Assembly: GCA_914767715.1 (NCBI GenBank)
Contig: OU612071.1
Coordinates: forward strand, 26,967,681-27,031,680
Direction: 5' to 3'
Length of the DNA stretch: 64,000 nucleotides
Origin: Membranipora membranacea
Taxonomy: Eukaryota > Bryozoa > Gymnolaemata > Cheilostomatida > Membraniporidae
Positions 23,879-36,961 of this stretch are shown piece after piece. Each line of letters begins with the position of its first letter. Within the stretch, counting starts at the first letter, position 1. The notes under the pieces were generated by a model. That model did not search any database, was not told the DNA's origin, and was given only the letters and a program-made list of their open reading frames with translations. The translations under genes and the position numbers were made by a program.

Positions 23879-26223
23879 TAGGAACACTACGAGTTTATAA
23901 CGAGTCTGCCACGAGTCTATCACGAGTCTAATACGAGTCAACTACGAATGTATGAGTCACACTGTAATATCTCTGTCACCTGTCCATATGGCGAATACTC
24001 CTCAGTGTAAGAAATCAGGCTATAATGAACAGGAATCACTGCTAGAACTTGTCCAATCATCGTTATAAACATTATACGTTATGGTACTAGAAATAATTAC
24101 AAGTCTTATTGCTGGGTTTTAAGTTTGCTCTGAAATAAAATCATAAATGTTAGCTGGTCAATGACGATAATGTGGAATCTGCTCTGAAACTTTTACACAT
24201 GTTTTTTGATTTTGAGGATAGCTATACCCTCAATTTTAATATGCTCATGTCGCAGACGGTTTAGATTTTTCGTCCACCTCCGCTAGAGGCACTTTATAAG
24301 ATCTGAACTATGATTTTAATTTGTGATGGATTAGGTTATCATGTATTTGAGCTATGTGTTTGTATTTTGTTAAGCTATTCAACTATAATCAGGACCAGAA
24401 TATAGATTAGAAGCTATAATTTTTGTGTATCAGTTGAGGCACCACTGTGTTTATGAAAGCAAAGAGTTATTTACAAAATCTCTTTTTCCATTTTGATACT
24501 TTAATTGGAAGATCATTCCTGTATACCTGTATCGTATAGATTCCTCTAATGGGAGAAAAATGAATTGTATGTCAGATCAAGGAGTTAAAGTCTTTAACTC
24601 CTTGGTTAGATTGTTCTTTTTTTAATTATCACATTACAGAACAGCTATTTTTGCTGATCAATTGTCAAGTTCCAAAATTTGTTTTAAAAGAATAAAAAAT
24701 GGTTTGAGTCCTCGCAACTCAATATGAATTGTCTCTCAAAGGACAATAGGAAAAATATTTTACCGTATAACAGGAAATTATGGCAATAAAGAAAATGCGA
24801 CAACAAAAGTGTGGCACACATGACCTCTTCCCCCATTAGCTTGAGATAGATGCTGGTCAGTTATTCCACTATGCAGAGAAATTTTCAAATGAGAGTCATA
24901 TTTGTGGTATGCCAGGCTAGTGACTTAACTTGGTTTCACGTAGTCTAGATATTTCATTTCTGCTGCCAGATGGACATTAGAGGGAGAGTAGGTCAGCATG
25001 GAAGCCTCTGATATTATCAGCGGGCAGAGGTCAGACACTTTTAAGTGTCCGGATATTGGTGTTTTCACAGAATATGCACATGTTAGGGTCAAGAGTGACA
25101 ATGCATTCCCTTGTCGTGTGATTGTTGGAGAATATTACATAATTGTACAGTTTGTTCCTGTTATGATTGTAACTCAACACCTTAGTTAATTGTTGAGATG
25201 GAAAGTGTATAGTGTAACAGCACGGACATGATCTTGTTATGGCTAACGGTTATACAGGAGGATTGGGACAGCGATAAAAACGACTTTGAATCTATATCCA
25301 AATAAAACCTGCCACTCTTTTTTTGTAAATTGTTTCATTACACCTTTTTTATATCTGCGACAAACATAACCTGCCTTAGACTTAAACCAATTAAAAGTTA
25401 TTCTAGGGGTGGCTACACTGAAGGGTTATGAGTGCCGGATCTTTAACTTTAGAGCCATATCAATAACTGGGATGATTAGAATACACGTGGCTGTTTGATC
25501 GTACGGGTAAGTCTCTACCTGTCATAGAAAGCAATTGCAGTTAATTAGCTTTTATTGATGAATGTCACCCCTAAGTACAGCATAGCCACCCCTTTAATAG
25601 GGGGTTATTGTTCATACAGATGTGATATTAATACTTTTCTGATGTCACGAGCTGCTAATCTTTAACTAATAACAGATATGAGCGAATATAACACAGGGTC
25701 TGACCTTACTTTAGTATAATTAAATTATACTGCTACGTTCTCGTAACGGAGTAAGGATATCCTTACTTTGTGTGTTCTGACTGACTTGTCATGATTTTTA
25801 GTTATTGTTACACGACTGGTTTTATCAATTTCCGAAAGGATGATGCTTTTGTTTATCATCGACTGGTTATCAGTTATGATGAGTTATATATTTCATGGGA
25901 TTTGAATGTCAGAAATAAAACGGAAGCAAAACAAATATGCACAAGTTATAACTGAAAAGCATAAAAAAATAGCGGGTAGTACACTGTAGCTAAACAGAAG
26001 ATATGATGATAGATATTTATGTCGTTACTTAGTTGGATATTTCCCTAGTGTGTCAGAAACGGATGTGCCAAGTTGACATAAAGGCTATTGGCAGCAATAG
26101 CTGAGTTTCTTGACATTTCCGCCAGAAGTGGAATTAAATGTCGACAGAGTTTAATTCCCTGTCTCCTCAGAAGTATAACAGCAGTGTTGATTGGATAATT
26201 GTTTTTGTTGTTGCTCTTGATGA
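23879..26223. other. Intergenic: ZIP7 3' flank to the 3' end of the secreted-protein gene
   Basis: The ZIP7 3' UTR probably ends soon after the AATAAA at 24134-24139. GAGTC/CGAGTC repeats occur at 23887-23945. Nothing else was recognised. A minus-strand open frame at 26045-26236 follows a real-looking acceptor but is out of phase with the upstream exon. Confidence 0.5.
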
Positions 26224-29113
26224 TCAATTCCTGCAAAATTAAAGTTCAAAAGGCATTATATTTAGATCATGTTGATTGTCCCCCTCGTCGTATAATAATT
26301 GCTGCTATGAGCAGATGTTACTGAGTGATAGACAAACATGACACCTCTCATGAGCCTCCACTTTCCCACATTCTAACTTCGCTCTATTTTTATCATTGTT
26401 CGTCTGTAGCTTCCGTACCAGAGATCACTGCCTTCAGACTAGTGGGCATATATTGATATTTATAAATCTCCTCTTGTCCATCCAAGCAATTATAGACTTA
26501 CACCACAACTATACTTCCTCACCTGTAGCGTCCCCGTCTCGGAGCTGGAGGTGCTGCTGGTTGTCTGTACCTGCTGACTGCTGCCGGAGGACCGTAGTGA
26601 AGTTCTCTCCCCATTGAGGCAGCATCAGATCCTGGTGGTCCAATAGGAAACCTCTCAACATCTCGTACCTGGTAATAATATGTTTAGCTTTCCCCAGTCA
26701 ATGATAAGCCAAGGATCAAGTTATTTACGGAAATATTCATTGCATGATTAGTATTAATTTTTCTATTTCACTCTGAGATATGAATGATGTAAGTTGTCTG
26801 CCTTAAAATAACTTTAGGCCCTGTTTATGACAAAACAGAGGGTGGGCTGCCCCTAAAGAGGGACGCAAGTTGCCCGGAATCCTTGTACTGAGAGTGTGAT
26901 ACATCCTAGTAAACTAGAATAAGTGTATTAAGTGAATAAGTGTGCAGCAAGCTGCCAGAAACTGAAACAGGCACTAATCGGCCATTGGCAGTGACACTTT
27001 GATCTTAGCTAATAGGCCGAGAAGCGCAGTTGATAATAACTCAGGCCTACACTTTGCTGTGTATACCGTTGGCTCATCATTTAAATAGAACAGTCTGTCT
27101 AGATGTTGGATATATTGGTCAATGGGCTATCCTTGAAAGAAAGAGGTTTCAGGTCTTGAGGTTCTAGCCATTCACAGCGAAAGGAATACAAATCTTTCAT
27201 AATGGTCACTGATTCACTGAAGACTTGCGGCTTTATGTTACCTTATCAGCCTGCTGTGACTTATCCCCCCTGTTGAAGTATCCACCAGGTGGCGCCACAT
27301 ACCACTTATCTATCATCTGTTCTTGTTGTATTATATTACTATAACTTCCTGGGGGTCCTACACAAAACAGAAGATAGTTGTCAGGAGGCTGCGTGAGCTT
27401 ACTGACAGTACACCTGGGATGCTACTTAAAATTTGAGGCCTGATTAATCCGTCCATAGATTATAAATTTCCGGTTTTAAGGCGTGGCAGACTTAAAGTGT
27501 GTTAAAATCTCAAGCTATGTAGGGATAAGTAGATTGCGTAACTCCATCAAATGCGCCAAAACCGAGCAGTTTCACTCATATTAAATTTATTAGAGGGTCG
27601 TAGCCAATCATGTTTAGCTAAATATGTGATGAATGATGATGATTAGGGTAATAAGGCTCTCACAGGTTCCTAAGTTTGTAATACACAGCTGTATATATGA
27701 TTGTCCTCTGGCCCCCCCCCCCCCCAATGTCTTGCGATGATCTGGTAGCTAGGCTAGGGTACATGGGAACTATAACTACTTCAGTAAGCATGATTGATTG
27801 ATTGATTGTTGATGATCAATAAATAATAGATTCTTTATTAGTATATTATATATTATCAATAAAAATGTTATTAATAATAATTATAAAAATAGTAATAATA
27901 CCAACCACACATCAGCTTCACAGCTGTGAAAATCAACTATAGAAATGGTAATCATAATAATAACAATGATATCGTTATCATAAAGTCTTGTTGATTTTTA
28001 ACATTTTTTTCCAGATTTCAGTGTAAGTTCCAGAAGGACCTAACTTGTTATAAGTACAGAGACACAGATATGATATAAGTACGGAGGACACAGAGACACA
28101 GATATGATATAACTGCCTACCTGCCATAGTTCTCATAGCTGGAGGACCTCTCATACTTCTCATAAATCCAGCATCTAACATCGGCTGTGGATGTGATCTC
28201 ACTGTAATAATACAAATCTTCAGTATATAACACCGGAGTCAGTCTGAGTAATTTGATAATATAATATATAACAATATACAGTTTTGGGGCCAACGAGAAT
28301 ATGCTTACATGAAATTTTGGTGGTTGAGACCTTAGATGGACATTATAGGGTTTAGATTTTTGGATTGGTCCAGTGAGCCTTACAGCAACTGTCCGACCTG
28401 ACACATGGTGGCCTTGCAAATAATATGTTAGATATGATGTGCATAGTAAGAACAGGAATCAATCGTCCTTCATTATGGGTCACCTGGTCCTAAGCTTTAT
28501 AATTTATTTTATGAATCGATGTGACTGGTAGCACACTGAGTCTATAGATTTGAGTTCTGGGAGGAAAATCATGAAAGAAATTAAATTTCATCATGAATGG
28601 TCTCTAAGACAGACATCCCTTTTATGGGTTACTGTGAAGAAATAGTACAGTCTCGCAACTATATGCATGTCCGTCATTTGCTGTTTCGGCAGGATCCTGA
28701 ATCTGATAAGAGCTGTCACAGGTGACACTTAGAACAGGTAAAATACTCACTAAGCTGCTGCAGGTAACACTTAGAACAGGTAAAATACTCACTACGCTGC
28801 TGCAGGTAACACTTAGAACAGGTAAAATACTCACTACGCTGCTGCAGGTAACACTTAGAACAGGTAAAATACTCACTACGCTGCTGTAGGTAACACTTAG
28901 AATAGGTTAAATACTCACTGCGCTGCTGCAGGTAACACTTAGAAAAGGTAAAATACTCACTACGCTGCTGCAGGTAACACTTAGAACAGGTAAATACTCA
29001 CTACGCTGCTGCAGGTTGATGAAGTAGTTTCTACCAATAGGAGGTGAGAAGGTCCCACACGGTGTCCACAAAATGGTGAGTATAAAAACCGAGATGAGTG
29101 TAGGAATATCCAT
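26224..29113 (-). CDS. Small secreted Pro/Gly/Arg-rich protein, 5 exons, about 153 aa, unrecognised
   Basis: Exons (minus): 29113-29002, 28201-28121, 27357-27242, 26668-26523, 26230-26224. All phases agree and total 462 nt. The product starts with a signal peptide (MDIPTLISVFILTILW), then continues through QPMLDAGFMRSMRGPP, AMRTMAGPPG, a YVAPPGGYFNRGD stretch, FPIGPPGSD and YGPPAAVSRYRQPA, and ends APRRGRYR plus Asn. PP and PPG dipeptides and basic residues recur. There are no transmembrane segments after the signal peptide and only one Cys, near the signal cleavage site. I know no family with this pattern; a matrix, skeletal or precursor peptide is possible but unproven. The last exon encodes only one full codon before the stop, so the 3' end is the least certain part; an alternative acceptor could extend it. 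Confidence 0.72.
28721..29013. repeat. 42-bp tandem repeat that duplicates a splice donor
   Basis: Seven units (six of 42 bp, the one next to the exon of 41 bp). Read on the minus strand, each holds the last 12 bases of exon 1 of the secreted-protein gene plus its GTGAG donor or a close variant. The array lies in intron 1 and its first unit overlaps the real exon end at 29002. Confidence 0.92.
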
Positions 29114-32100
29114 GATGTCGATCTAGGTATGTTACGTCTACAATGATGAATGAAATTAGATATATAAATGTGAAGTTATAATACCTAGACAGCGTGTAGG
29201 TAATTAAAACAATATTGTTTTATTGAAATCAGACCTGCCATATGTTTTGCTTATAGCTGTTTTAGAGCATGATGTATCTTTCGTTTTTGAGCTAACTGAG
29301 TGGTTATGAAATCTAAAAGATAAAACTGCACAAATGATTATACAGTGTACTATTAAATATTCCAACGTTTGAAACAGTCAGGTTAGGTCACGTCAATCTT
29401 CTTACCTGATTTTATGATAACATAAAGCTGACATACCTGGCAGCATGTGTGCAAATTAAAGCCTTGCAAATCATACCTACCTAGTAATTCTGTTTGAGAC
29501 TATTTATTGAGATTTTAAGTCACCAGAGCAATACTGAGCTGTGATGATTGATGGAAGATCAACTTCAATATTGTTAAATCCAGATTTCATGGCTGTGATT
29601 GCACAATAAATATGAATGTAACATGTCAAGTTCCCTAATCATTCTTAGCAGTATCAGATTCATGTGTGCTTTTACTGTAGGAAATATTCCATTTATTTGC
29701 AGATATGACTAATTTATTCTGTATCCTATCTCAATTTCTCAGGCATCATATTCATTTGTTGAATCGTATAGGAATCTTTAGCATATAGTGTTAAACCCAG
29801 CAAGAGTTTACAATAAATCTAGGATTGTTTCCTCTTTGACCATGACACCATAACTCCCAAATAATTTGATGTTATCAAATTCAAGTTTTTAGTCAGGTAT
29901 CTTATTGGACAGGGGTCCTTTAATTGGAACAAGCAATACTCTGTGAGCCTAGTTATCACCATCAACTCATTCAGTCGGTATTTGCATTAACACACTACTG
30001 GGTGCCTAGTATGCTAAGGGTTATGGTCGAGGACTACAATAAAAAGTTAATAATAAGGTTCACTAGATATTTACTGAGAATTCTACCACGAACCGACAAG
30101 AGCTGGTGGTAGGCCATTGAGTATGCTATATCACTTATGCTATTCTGATGGAAATGGTAAAAGAAAGTTTACAAGGCAGGTGAATAGGACCCTTATTTCG
30201 AAAACCCATATACATTTGCCCATAAGCGCCTTTATGGACGCTAATACAATAATCTCTCAAGACAAATGCCATGTTGTAGCTACCTACCAGAGACATGAAG
30301 GGAAACCCTAGCCAATGGGACTAAGAGATTATTGGTAGCTAAAAGTCTTTAGCGCAGCAGCAGTTTACTTGGTTTTGCAAAGATGATGTATAGCTCTTAA
30401 TATCGGCACCAGATTTGAGCCAGGTAGTTGATACCAAACAATTCTCTACAAGTTTGTATGCAATAGATATCCAGAGCTTACTGTCACGTAGGAGGATACT
30501 AGCTGTAACTATTATTTAGCCAAGGTTCACAGGCTGCTTTTTTCTGTGAGAATTACTGATACATATTGCTACCCACTAATCCATAGCATCAAACATTATT
30601 CGAGAATTGAGATAAAATGAAACTTTAGTGTCAGAGAGTTTCTGTGTATAGAATTCAATCAATAATACACAGTGCTGATAAATCCTGTAAACGATTTGGC
30701 ATAATTCGAGGCGGAGACTTTCCCCCCACTTTCCCCCTACTTTCTCCCCACTTTCCCCCACTTTCCTTTCCCCCCCACTTTCCCCTGCTTAAACAGGGGC
30801 TAATTAAATTTTTCAAACAATGAAATTAACCATGATGAGAGACTCAAACTGAAATTGATATGATATCTTAAGATTGACCCAAATCAAACTTTTTGTTGGT
30901 TTTCGGTACCTGGGATTATAGATAATAATAGTTACAGTTGACACCCGCTGTTATCATGTTAATAGCCCCGATGAGTTAATGGGATGTGTATGAGATGTAG
31001 ACTTGGATGCCACGGAACCCATGGCCCCTCATATGATACATATGGTATATTTATAACATTCAAAGAAATATTACATTTACATTTTCGAAAAGAAATAACA
31101 AAGCATTTAGCATCATTTTTTTGTTTCAATTTTTGTTTCCTGGCACTGAGTGCAAAACATTTCGAATGAGATGACTTTAGTTGCCAATATAGTATATATA
31201 TGTATATATCATGAGTTCATAGTTTATGGAAGACTCTAGGACACTAACCAAGGCTCATCAATGACGAAGAAATAATTTTTATACTTGTTCAACCAAGGAG
31301 TGATGGCGTAAAATCATAAAATGACAAGAGATGTTTTCCGAGCACCATGTTAGGCGTTATGAATATCTTTCAAATATTTTAAGCCTGGGGATAGGGTAAA
31401 GTAAGATATATTTAAAATCTGATTGCTGAAAAATAGTTTGATTCTACAACTATCACTTAGTGAAAAAATTAAATTGACTTAGTTATAATTAATTCTATTC
31501 AATGCCAAACACAGCTGGTGAAAAGAAATTTACCATGGATTCAACAATACATGCCTCCACGTAGGGCTGCATATGCTTTCAAACATTTCCCATTTGTGAA
31601 TAAATAAGGACATAAAGTAATCATGGGGTAGAAGTTCAAAGTACGATAATTATTTGAAAGGGTTGACATAAAAGATACCGGAGGGGGGGGGGGGAAACAT
31701 CATGCATATATGTCTTTCTGTCTTGTGTGTTATCTGTCAATTCCCATACATTTGGATGAATTGATATAACTTTTGGTTTTTTATCCTAACATGTGGAAGC
31801 ATTTGTTTGTACAAAATGTGTTTATAAATGTCGGCTAGATGTAATGTTAGGGTAAATGGTGATACTTCGATTATCGTGAGAGCAGGGAAGTTTGGAGGTG
31901 GGAGGGTGAGAGGTGACAATAATTATGTAGTCTTAAAACTAAATTTCACAGTCTCCCAACTGAATTATATGATGTTGATCATTTATGTGTTTTCTCCTAT
32001 CATTCTTTACCTGAAATAACGTAATAGTTTGGGACAAACTCCCTGCTCTGCAGAGAAACAGTACAAAATGTGAAGATGTATAGAGTTGTCTGCACTCTGT

Positions 32101-33950
32101 ACTCGAAATATGTGTGAATTCTGATCAATCAGATGCATCATAGTATCTGAACTTTAACCTTGCACATGGAGAAGTTACTGAGTGAGTTTAGTAGATATGA
32201 CTAATTAGTGCAGCAGGTGACTGGTGACTGGAAGGAAGGACTTGGCAATGTTTTTTCTACTATGTCGATGATGAATGTCTAGTACATGTGAGTATTATCA
32301 AAACTTCACAGATGCACAATTTAACATACAACATATATTATTTGAGTATAGGTAAACATTTTTTGTGTGTTTGTTGTGGTAATTTTAATAATTTTTTCTC
32401 TCTTCTTTGCGCCTTTTTTTCGCCTGTTTGCGCCGTGGCACCAATGAAGAGGGAGTTCATTGGTGGCACAGGGCTGATAAGTTACTTATTACAATGAAAT
32501 AGAATATTACAAAGTGGTACTGGTGGTGGGGGTAAAGGATGGGCCTGGGGGTAGAGAGTGAGATGGGTAAGGGGAAGCTGCAGTGTTTCTTAAGATTAAT
32601 TTTGGTATGTACTTTACTGTACCTAAAATCCCCATGCCCTAAAAGCCATGTGTGGCAGGTTAGCATCACATTGTTTGATCTGTATGAGGACTTAAATGTT
32701 GCTTGATTTTGATGCTCGATTAATTTGGCCACAATTTACAGGAAATAGACAGATCTTAGTCAAATTAGATCTATAAGGTACTTACGCCAAATCTTAGGTT
32801 AGCATCACATGATGTTTGCTTGCTACTGTTTATTAGGAAGTGGTAGTGTGGGCTCACGGTCAGGAGGGTCAGAGCATTTGCAGCGTTTCAAAGATTGATT
32901 GTTGTGGTTGGTCATGATGGGTTGTTCCTACAGTTACTCCTGCAATAGCTGCGCCATATTTGTTAGACAAAATTAGTTAATTAAAACCAACAAAAGAAGG
33001 ATTAGACAGAGCTTACAAAGCACATTCTATCCCTTTCCACTGCTAACTGGTTAGCATCTCATTGTTTGATCTGTTTTGATTTTTCTGCTGAGTCTCTTGG
33101 TATGCGGGCTTAATTTAACCACAATGGACAAGAGATAAGCAGACTTCAGGCAGATTCAGTCTAATATGGAAACTGGGCAAAGTCTTGCATGCTAACTTTG
33201 AGAATTTAATACTGATAGGTGTAACGATGAACTTTGACCAAGTTTGGGCCCTGCATTCGATGTTGCTCTTGATCCACAAGTCACTCTGTGTGCCGTGACC
33301 AGCGGAACGGAGCAACTGGAATGCAGGCAATTAGATTAAACTTGATCTACAAAGAACTACTTCATTCACTCCCGTCCCTTTGGTGGAACAGATACAATAT
33401 TATACACGAAACACATATGGTAAGTTTCCGTAGGTCGAGGGTTGGCCAATTATAGTGTAGCAACTTTGTTAAAAGGTCTCCTATTAGCTACTTTTAGTGG
33501 CGACTTGTCATTTATCATTGTGATTGAGACTGCTAAGTCTACATGAGTCAGATGTGATATCTTTATTGATAGCCGTGAGAAGCTCTCATATAATGCAAAA
33601 ACCAAGTTGTCTCAAATCATAAGTAAATATATGATTTCAACACACTACTGCTGTCTAATTATGAAGAGGCGGCTTGGAACTATGAGCAGAGGGTGTACAC
33701 ATCATTCTGTCTATTGTGTCCTCATGAGTATGTAGGCCTAGTAAGCTATGTTATGGGTCAAGGGTTCAGGGTATACATTATCTATAGTAGAATGGGCTTC
33801 AGAAACATTACTGTATATTTCTACCATACTATGGACATTTTAGTGCCCACACAAACCACCAGTGTGGTTTTCCAATAACTTACAGGAGTCATTAGTGAAA
33901 CTGTTAACTTGCTTGTCTCTCTCCGGGATTGAACTGCTTGTCTGGATTTT
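29114..33950. other. Long region without recognised genes
   Basis: AT-rich, with no exon I can support on either strand. It contains a polypyrimidine tract (30718-30787), a G run (31682-31694), a short hairpin sequence at 32440-32468 shared with 12002-12029, and a diverged duplication (about 32650-32800 versus 33040-33180, sharing GTTAGCATC, CATTGTTTGATCTG and a following 60-bp block). Confidence 0.45.
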
Positions 33951-33959
33951 GATGAATAA

Positions 33960-35580
33960 TAGGGGGGGCTTTGTCTGTGTCAGAGTGTTATATAACCCTT
34001 GTCTCTCATTCATGACTTGATAGTAATTTGTGACTTATTGATGTGTATGAAATTGAGTAGCTTATTTGGATTTCAATGAGTTGTGACCTAACATCCCAAA
34101 TGGGCTTTGTCAAAATGATACATAAACATGTCTTTCATTCATGATGTGATTGTATAGGCAAAGATTATTATATATTATATATTATGTAGGAATGAGTTGC
34201 AATGATTATAAATAGGCCTTCTTCAGTCATGGTGAATAGTGATATTAGTGCTGCTCGTTTTACCAAGGAGTAACAGGTCTTTAACAGATCTATACAAAGA
34301 AACATCTCCCTGTGGGACGGCAGGTAGGCAGAGCTAGTGTTAATATTCTCTAACTTAGAATACTGAAATGCTCAGGTTAACAAAACTTCTCAAGGCCTGG
34401 TACTTGTTTTTGTTGAGGGAAAAATGCCTGAGGTTGAATATATCACCAGCTATCCACTATATGTACAAATAATTATAAATACATCATTGACTGTGCTTTT
34501 GTAGGGAAGTAACAACAGGACGTGTAACACCTTGTTTTTCAATTAACCTGAATCATAATTACCATGTTTCCATGTGAATTTTGAGGTCGACCTAGATCGA
34601 GCTGAGTTGTCACCTCTTATCTCGATGGAAATGCAGTGATTAGGTATCATCATAAATATGTAGTAAGCTATGCATTCAGTAGATAGGGTAGAATAGGCCT
34701 AAGTAGTCCGAAGTATCAGATAGCACTAAACTGTGCGTGCTACAGCGGACTGGCATGGCTGAGCGGTAACCATCAATGAATTTGACTGGCGTGGCGACAG
34801 TTTTCTTTTTTAATGTTTTCATCTCAGCTCATGCATGCATAATTCGAGAGCGAGCCAAGAGGTGACGACATAGCTCGATCTAGGCAGACCTCGAATTCAG
34901 TATGTAAACATAGTGATTGTCTCTAGTAAGGTTTGAGGTCTGCTTGTTACCAGGGATGGGCAAACTGTGATTTTCCAAACTAATGTAGTAGAATATAGCT
35001 GCATATCTGTGAATAACTTATTTGTATTTCGATGGACGAGTTTTGGCATGGGCTTTGTCTGTGTCAAAATGTTTCATAACCCTTGTATTTCATTCATGAT
35101 GTGATAGTATAGGAATGAATAGTGTTATTAAAACAGCATGATAATAAACTGACAATGTCTATTTTCTTCTACATACAGTATAAAAGCACATAGACGAGAA
35201 TATGACAGGTGACCAGGCATAGCAGTGGATCTTCTCATCCTTCAGCTATCGGTGCTGCTTGTGCTATCTGTGCTGCTTGTGCTATCTGTGCTACTGGTGC
35301 TGCTTGTTTAACAGATGTAATACAAAGAAACATGTCACTGTAGGGCGACAGGTAGGCAGATCTAGTGTTATTATTCTCTTACATGGAATAAGGTCGTTCT
35401 CAGGCAAACAAATCTTCTCAACACCCACTTCCTTTTGTTGAGGGAGAAATGTAAAGCACTGAAGATCATCAGGCTATTCACTCACTACCTGTATCAAAGA
35501 TTATAAATATTACCTGTACTATCCTAGGGAAGTAACAACACTTGTATCTTGCAACTTGTATCTTGTTTTTTAATCAAACT
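33960..35580. repeat. Diverged direct duplication, about 550 bp per copy
   Basis: Blocks at about 33960-34530 and 35030-35580 share the order GGGCTTTGTCTGTGTCA, CATTCATGA, TTTAACAG, TACAAAGAAACAT, CGGCAGGTAGGCAGA or its variant, and TTTTGTTGAGGGA. In both, the AACAG...CAG/GTAGG part looks like a short exon on the plus strand, but it has no convincing frame. A further half copy starts near 34085. Copy 2 also holds a GTGCTGCTTGTGCTATCT repeat (35248-35310). Confidence 0.7.
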
Positions 35581-36100
35581 GTATCATAATAGGTAGTTAG
35601 ATGCTCAGCATGAGATCACTGAGATGAGAATAACAGGTGGCTCTCACTTAGTAATAACCACATCTGTCATACAGTGGTGGTTACTAACTGTTACTAACAT
35701 CCCGCTAAATAAAACAGTGTCTGTCTGAGCACTTAACTGTCAGACCTGTTGCTTAACGCTTGCTGTCATACAGTGGTGGTCACTGACATCAGCCTTAGTT
35801 TCTGGTTGTGTACTAAACTGGTATAAGGCCTACTTGGTTGTGTGCTGCCAATACCACAGCTAGATATAGACCTGTGCTTATTTTTACTTTACATTGATCC
35901 ATGTGTTCACAGTGTTGAATTTGCTAGATGTAAATATCTGAGGCAGATGAGTCTACTACATTCCTCACAGTTTTGACAACTGTTTAATTTAGACAGATTG
36001 TTTGATGTTTTGTAGATCCCAGTAGGACTGCATGAAGGTACACTGTAGATTTAGATCTGATATTCTCAGCTGAGAACTTCTATGATTCGACTGGCTGCAG

Positions 36101-36148
36101 GTTTTATTGTAACAATTCCTGCTGGTGTATCATCCATTGACATCTTTG
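36101..36148 (+). CDS. Candidate exon of a duplicated, lineage-specific gene
   Basis: A 48-nt exon with GCTGCAG acceptor and GTGAG donor, reading FIVTIPAGVSSIDIF and exiting in phase 1. The VTIPAG pattern recalls Calx-beta or related beta-sandwich repeats, but it is too short to assign. It joins in phase to the exon at 36578-36670. Confidence 0.4.
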
Positions 36149-36577
36149 GTGAGTTGTGAGCCTGATTTGAGCTCATATAATGCTGATGAAGTTGAGTAAT
36201 CTCCTAGTAAACTCCCCTTAAATATTCACAAGCAATGTTAGATCACTGCTGATAGGTAAGCAGTACATATATAATAAGGGTTAAATAATTTTTGGTCTTC
36301 AATGAGGGCTCTCAGTTGTGGATGTATGAACTGATTAAATATTCCAGGATAGAATCAAGTCTAAAGAAATCATTGTATCAGCTTTCTTCCCAATAAAACA
36401 CTAAACTGCATGCCATATCTGACCAGAAAACGCTATGCATACCAAACTACACTATATCACATAGTCTGGTCCTAGCAGGTTCTATTGCGCCATCAAAGTC
36501 GAAGGTCAAAATTCCAACAGATACCACATAAACAGACTTGACATGGTCATTTTAACAGCTTCTTGTGTTATTTACAG

Positions 36578-36670
36578 ACTCCGCAGGTACAGCTGTAAAG
36601 TAAGAGATGTCCCTACTCAGTACAACGAGTCCAGTAGGAGATGATCTGAGGAGTACCTGGATGTCCTTAG
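36578..36670 (+). pseudogene. Exon-like module, copy 1, with in-frame stop
   Basis: A 93-nt segment between a TTTACAG acceptor and a GTAAGT donor. Its frame reads through an in-frame TAA and then SPVGDDLRSTWMSLG. Copy 2 at 59765-59845 has the same last 14 codons and no stop. The stop suggests copy 1 is a pseudogene or uses the ATG just after the stop. Confidence 0.5.
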
Positions 36671-36961
36671 GTAAGTGTATAATCCTATCACTAGAGCATA
36701 GCCACAAATCTGAGCCTCGGATGCAATTTTCAAATCCCGAATGAAACAATCTCAGTCTCACTCTTCCTTACATACTATTTTTAGTCTTGATTCAAAGGAT
36801 TTGTGTTCGTCCCCGTTTGTCCTGTTGCTGTACACTTGTAGGGTGTGTCAGGCTGCCTGTTGTGGTGCAAGCAGCAAAAAAACTGGCCACCTAATGTCAT
36901 AACGTGGTAAATCTCTAATAACATTAGGTAGATGAATGAACTAACATGTGTCATGATTATA

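Noticed and set aside
26045-26236. Minus-strand 63-residue frame as the last exon of the secreted protein
   Set aside because: The phase from exon 4 gives a stop after one full codon at this acceptor; the longer frame would need a different phase.
28622-28876. Minus-strand frame with repeated SILPVLSVTCSSVV units
   Set aside because: It is the translation of the 42-bp intronic repeat, whose unit length is a multiple of three; no independent evidence of coding.
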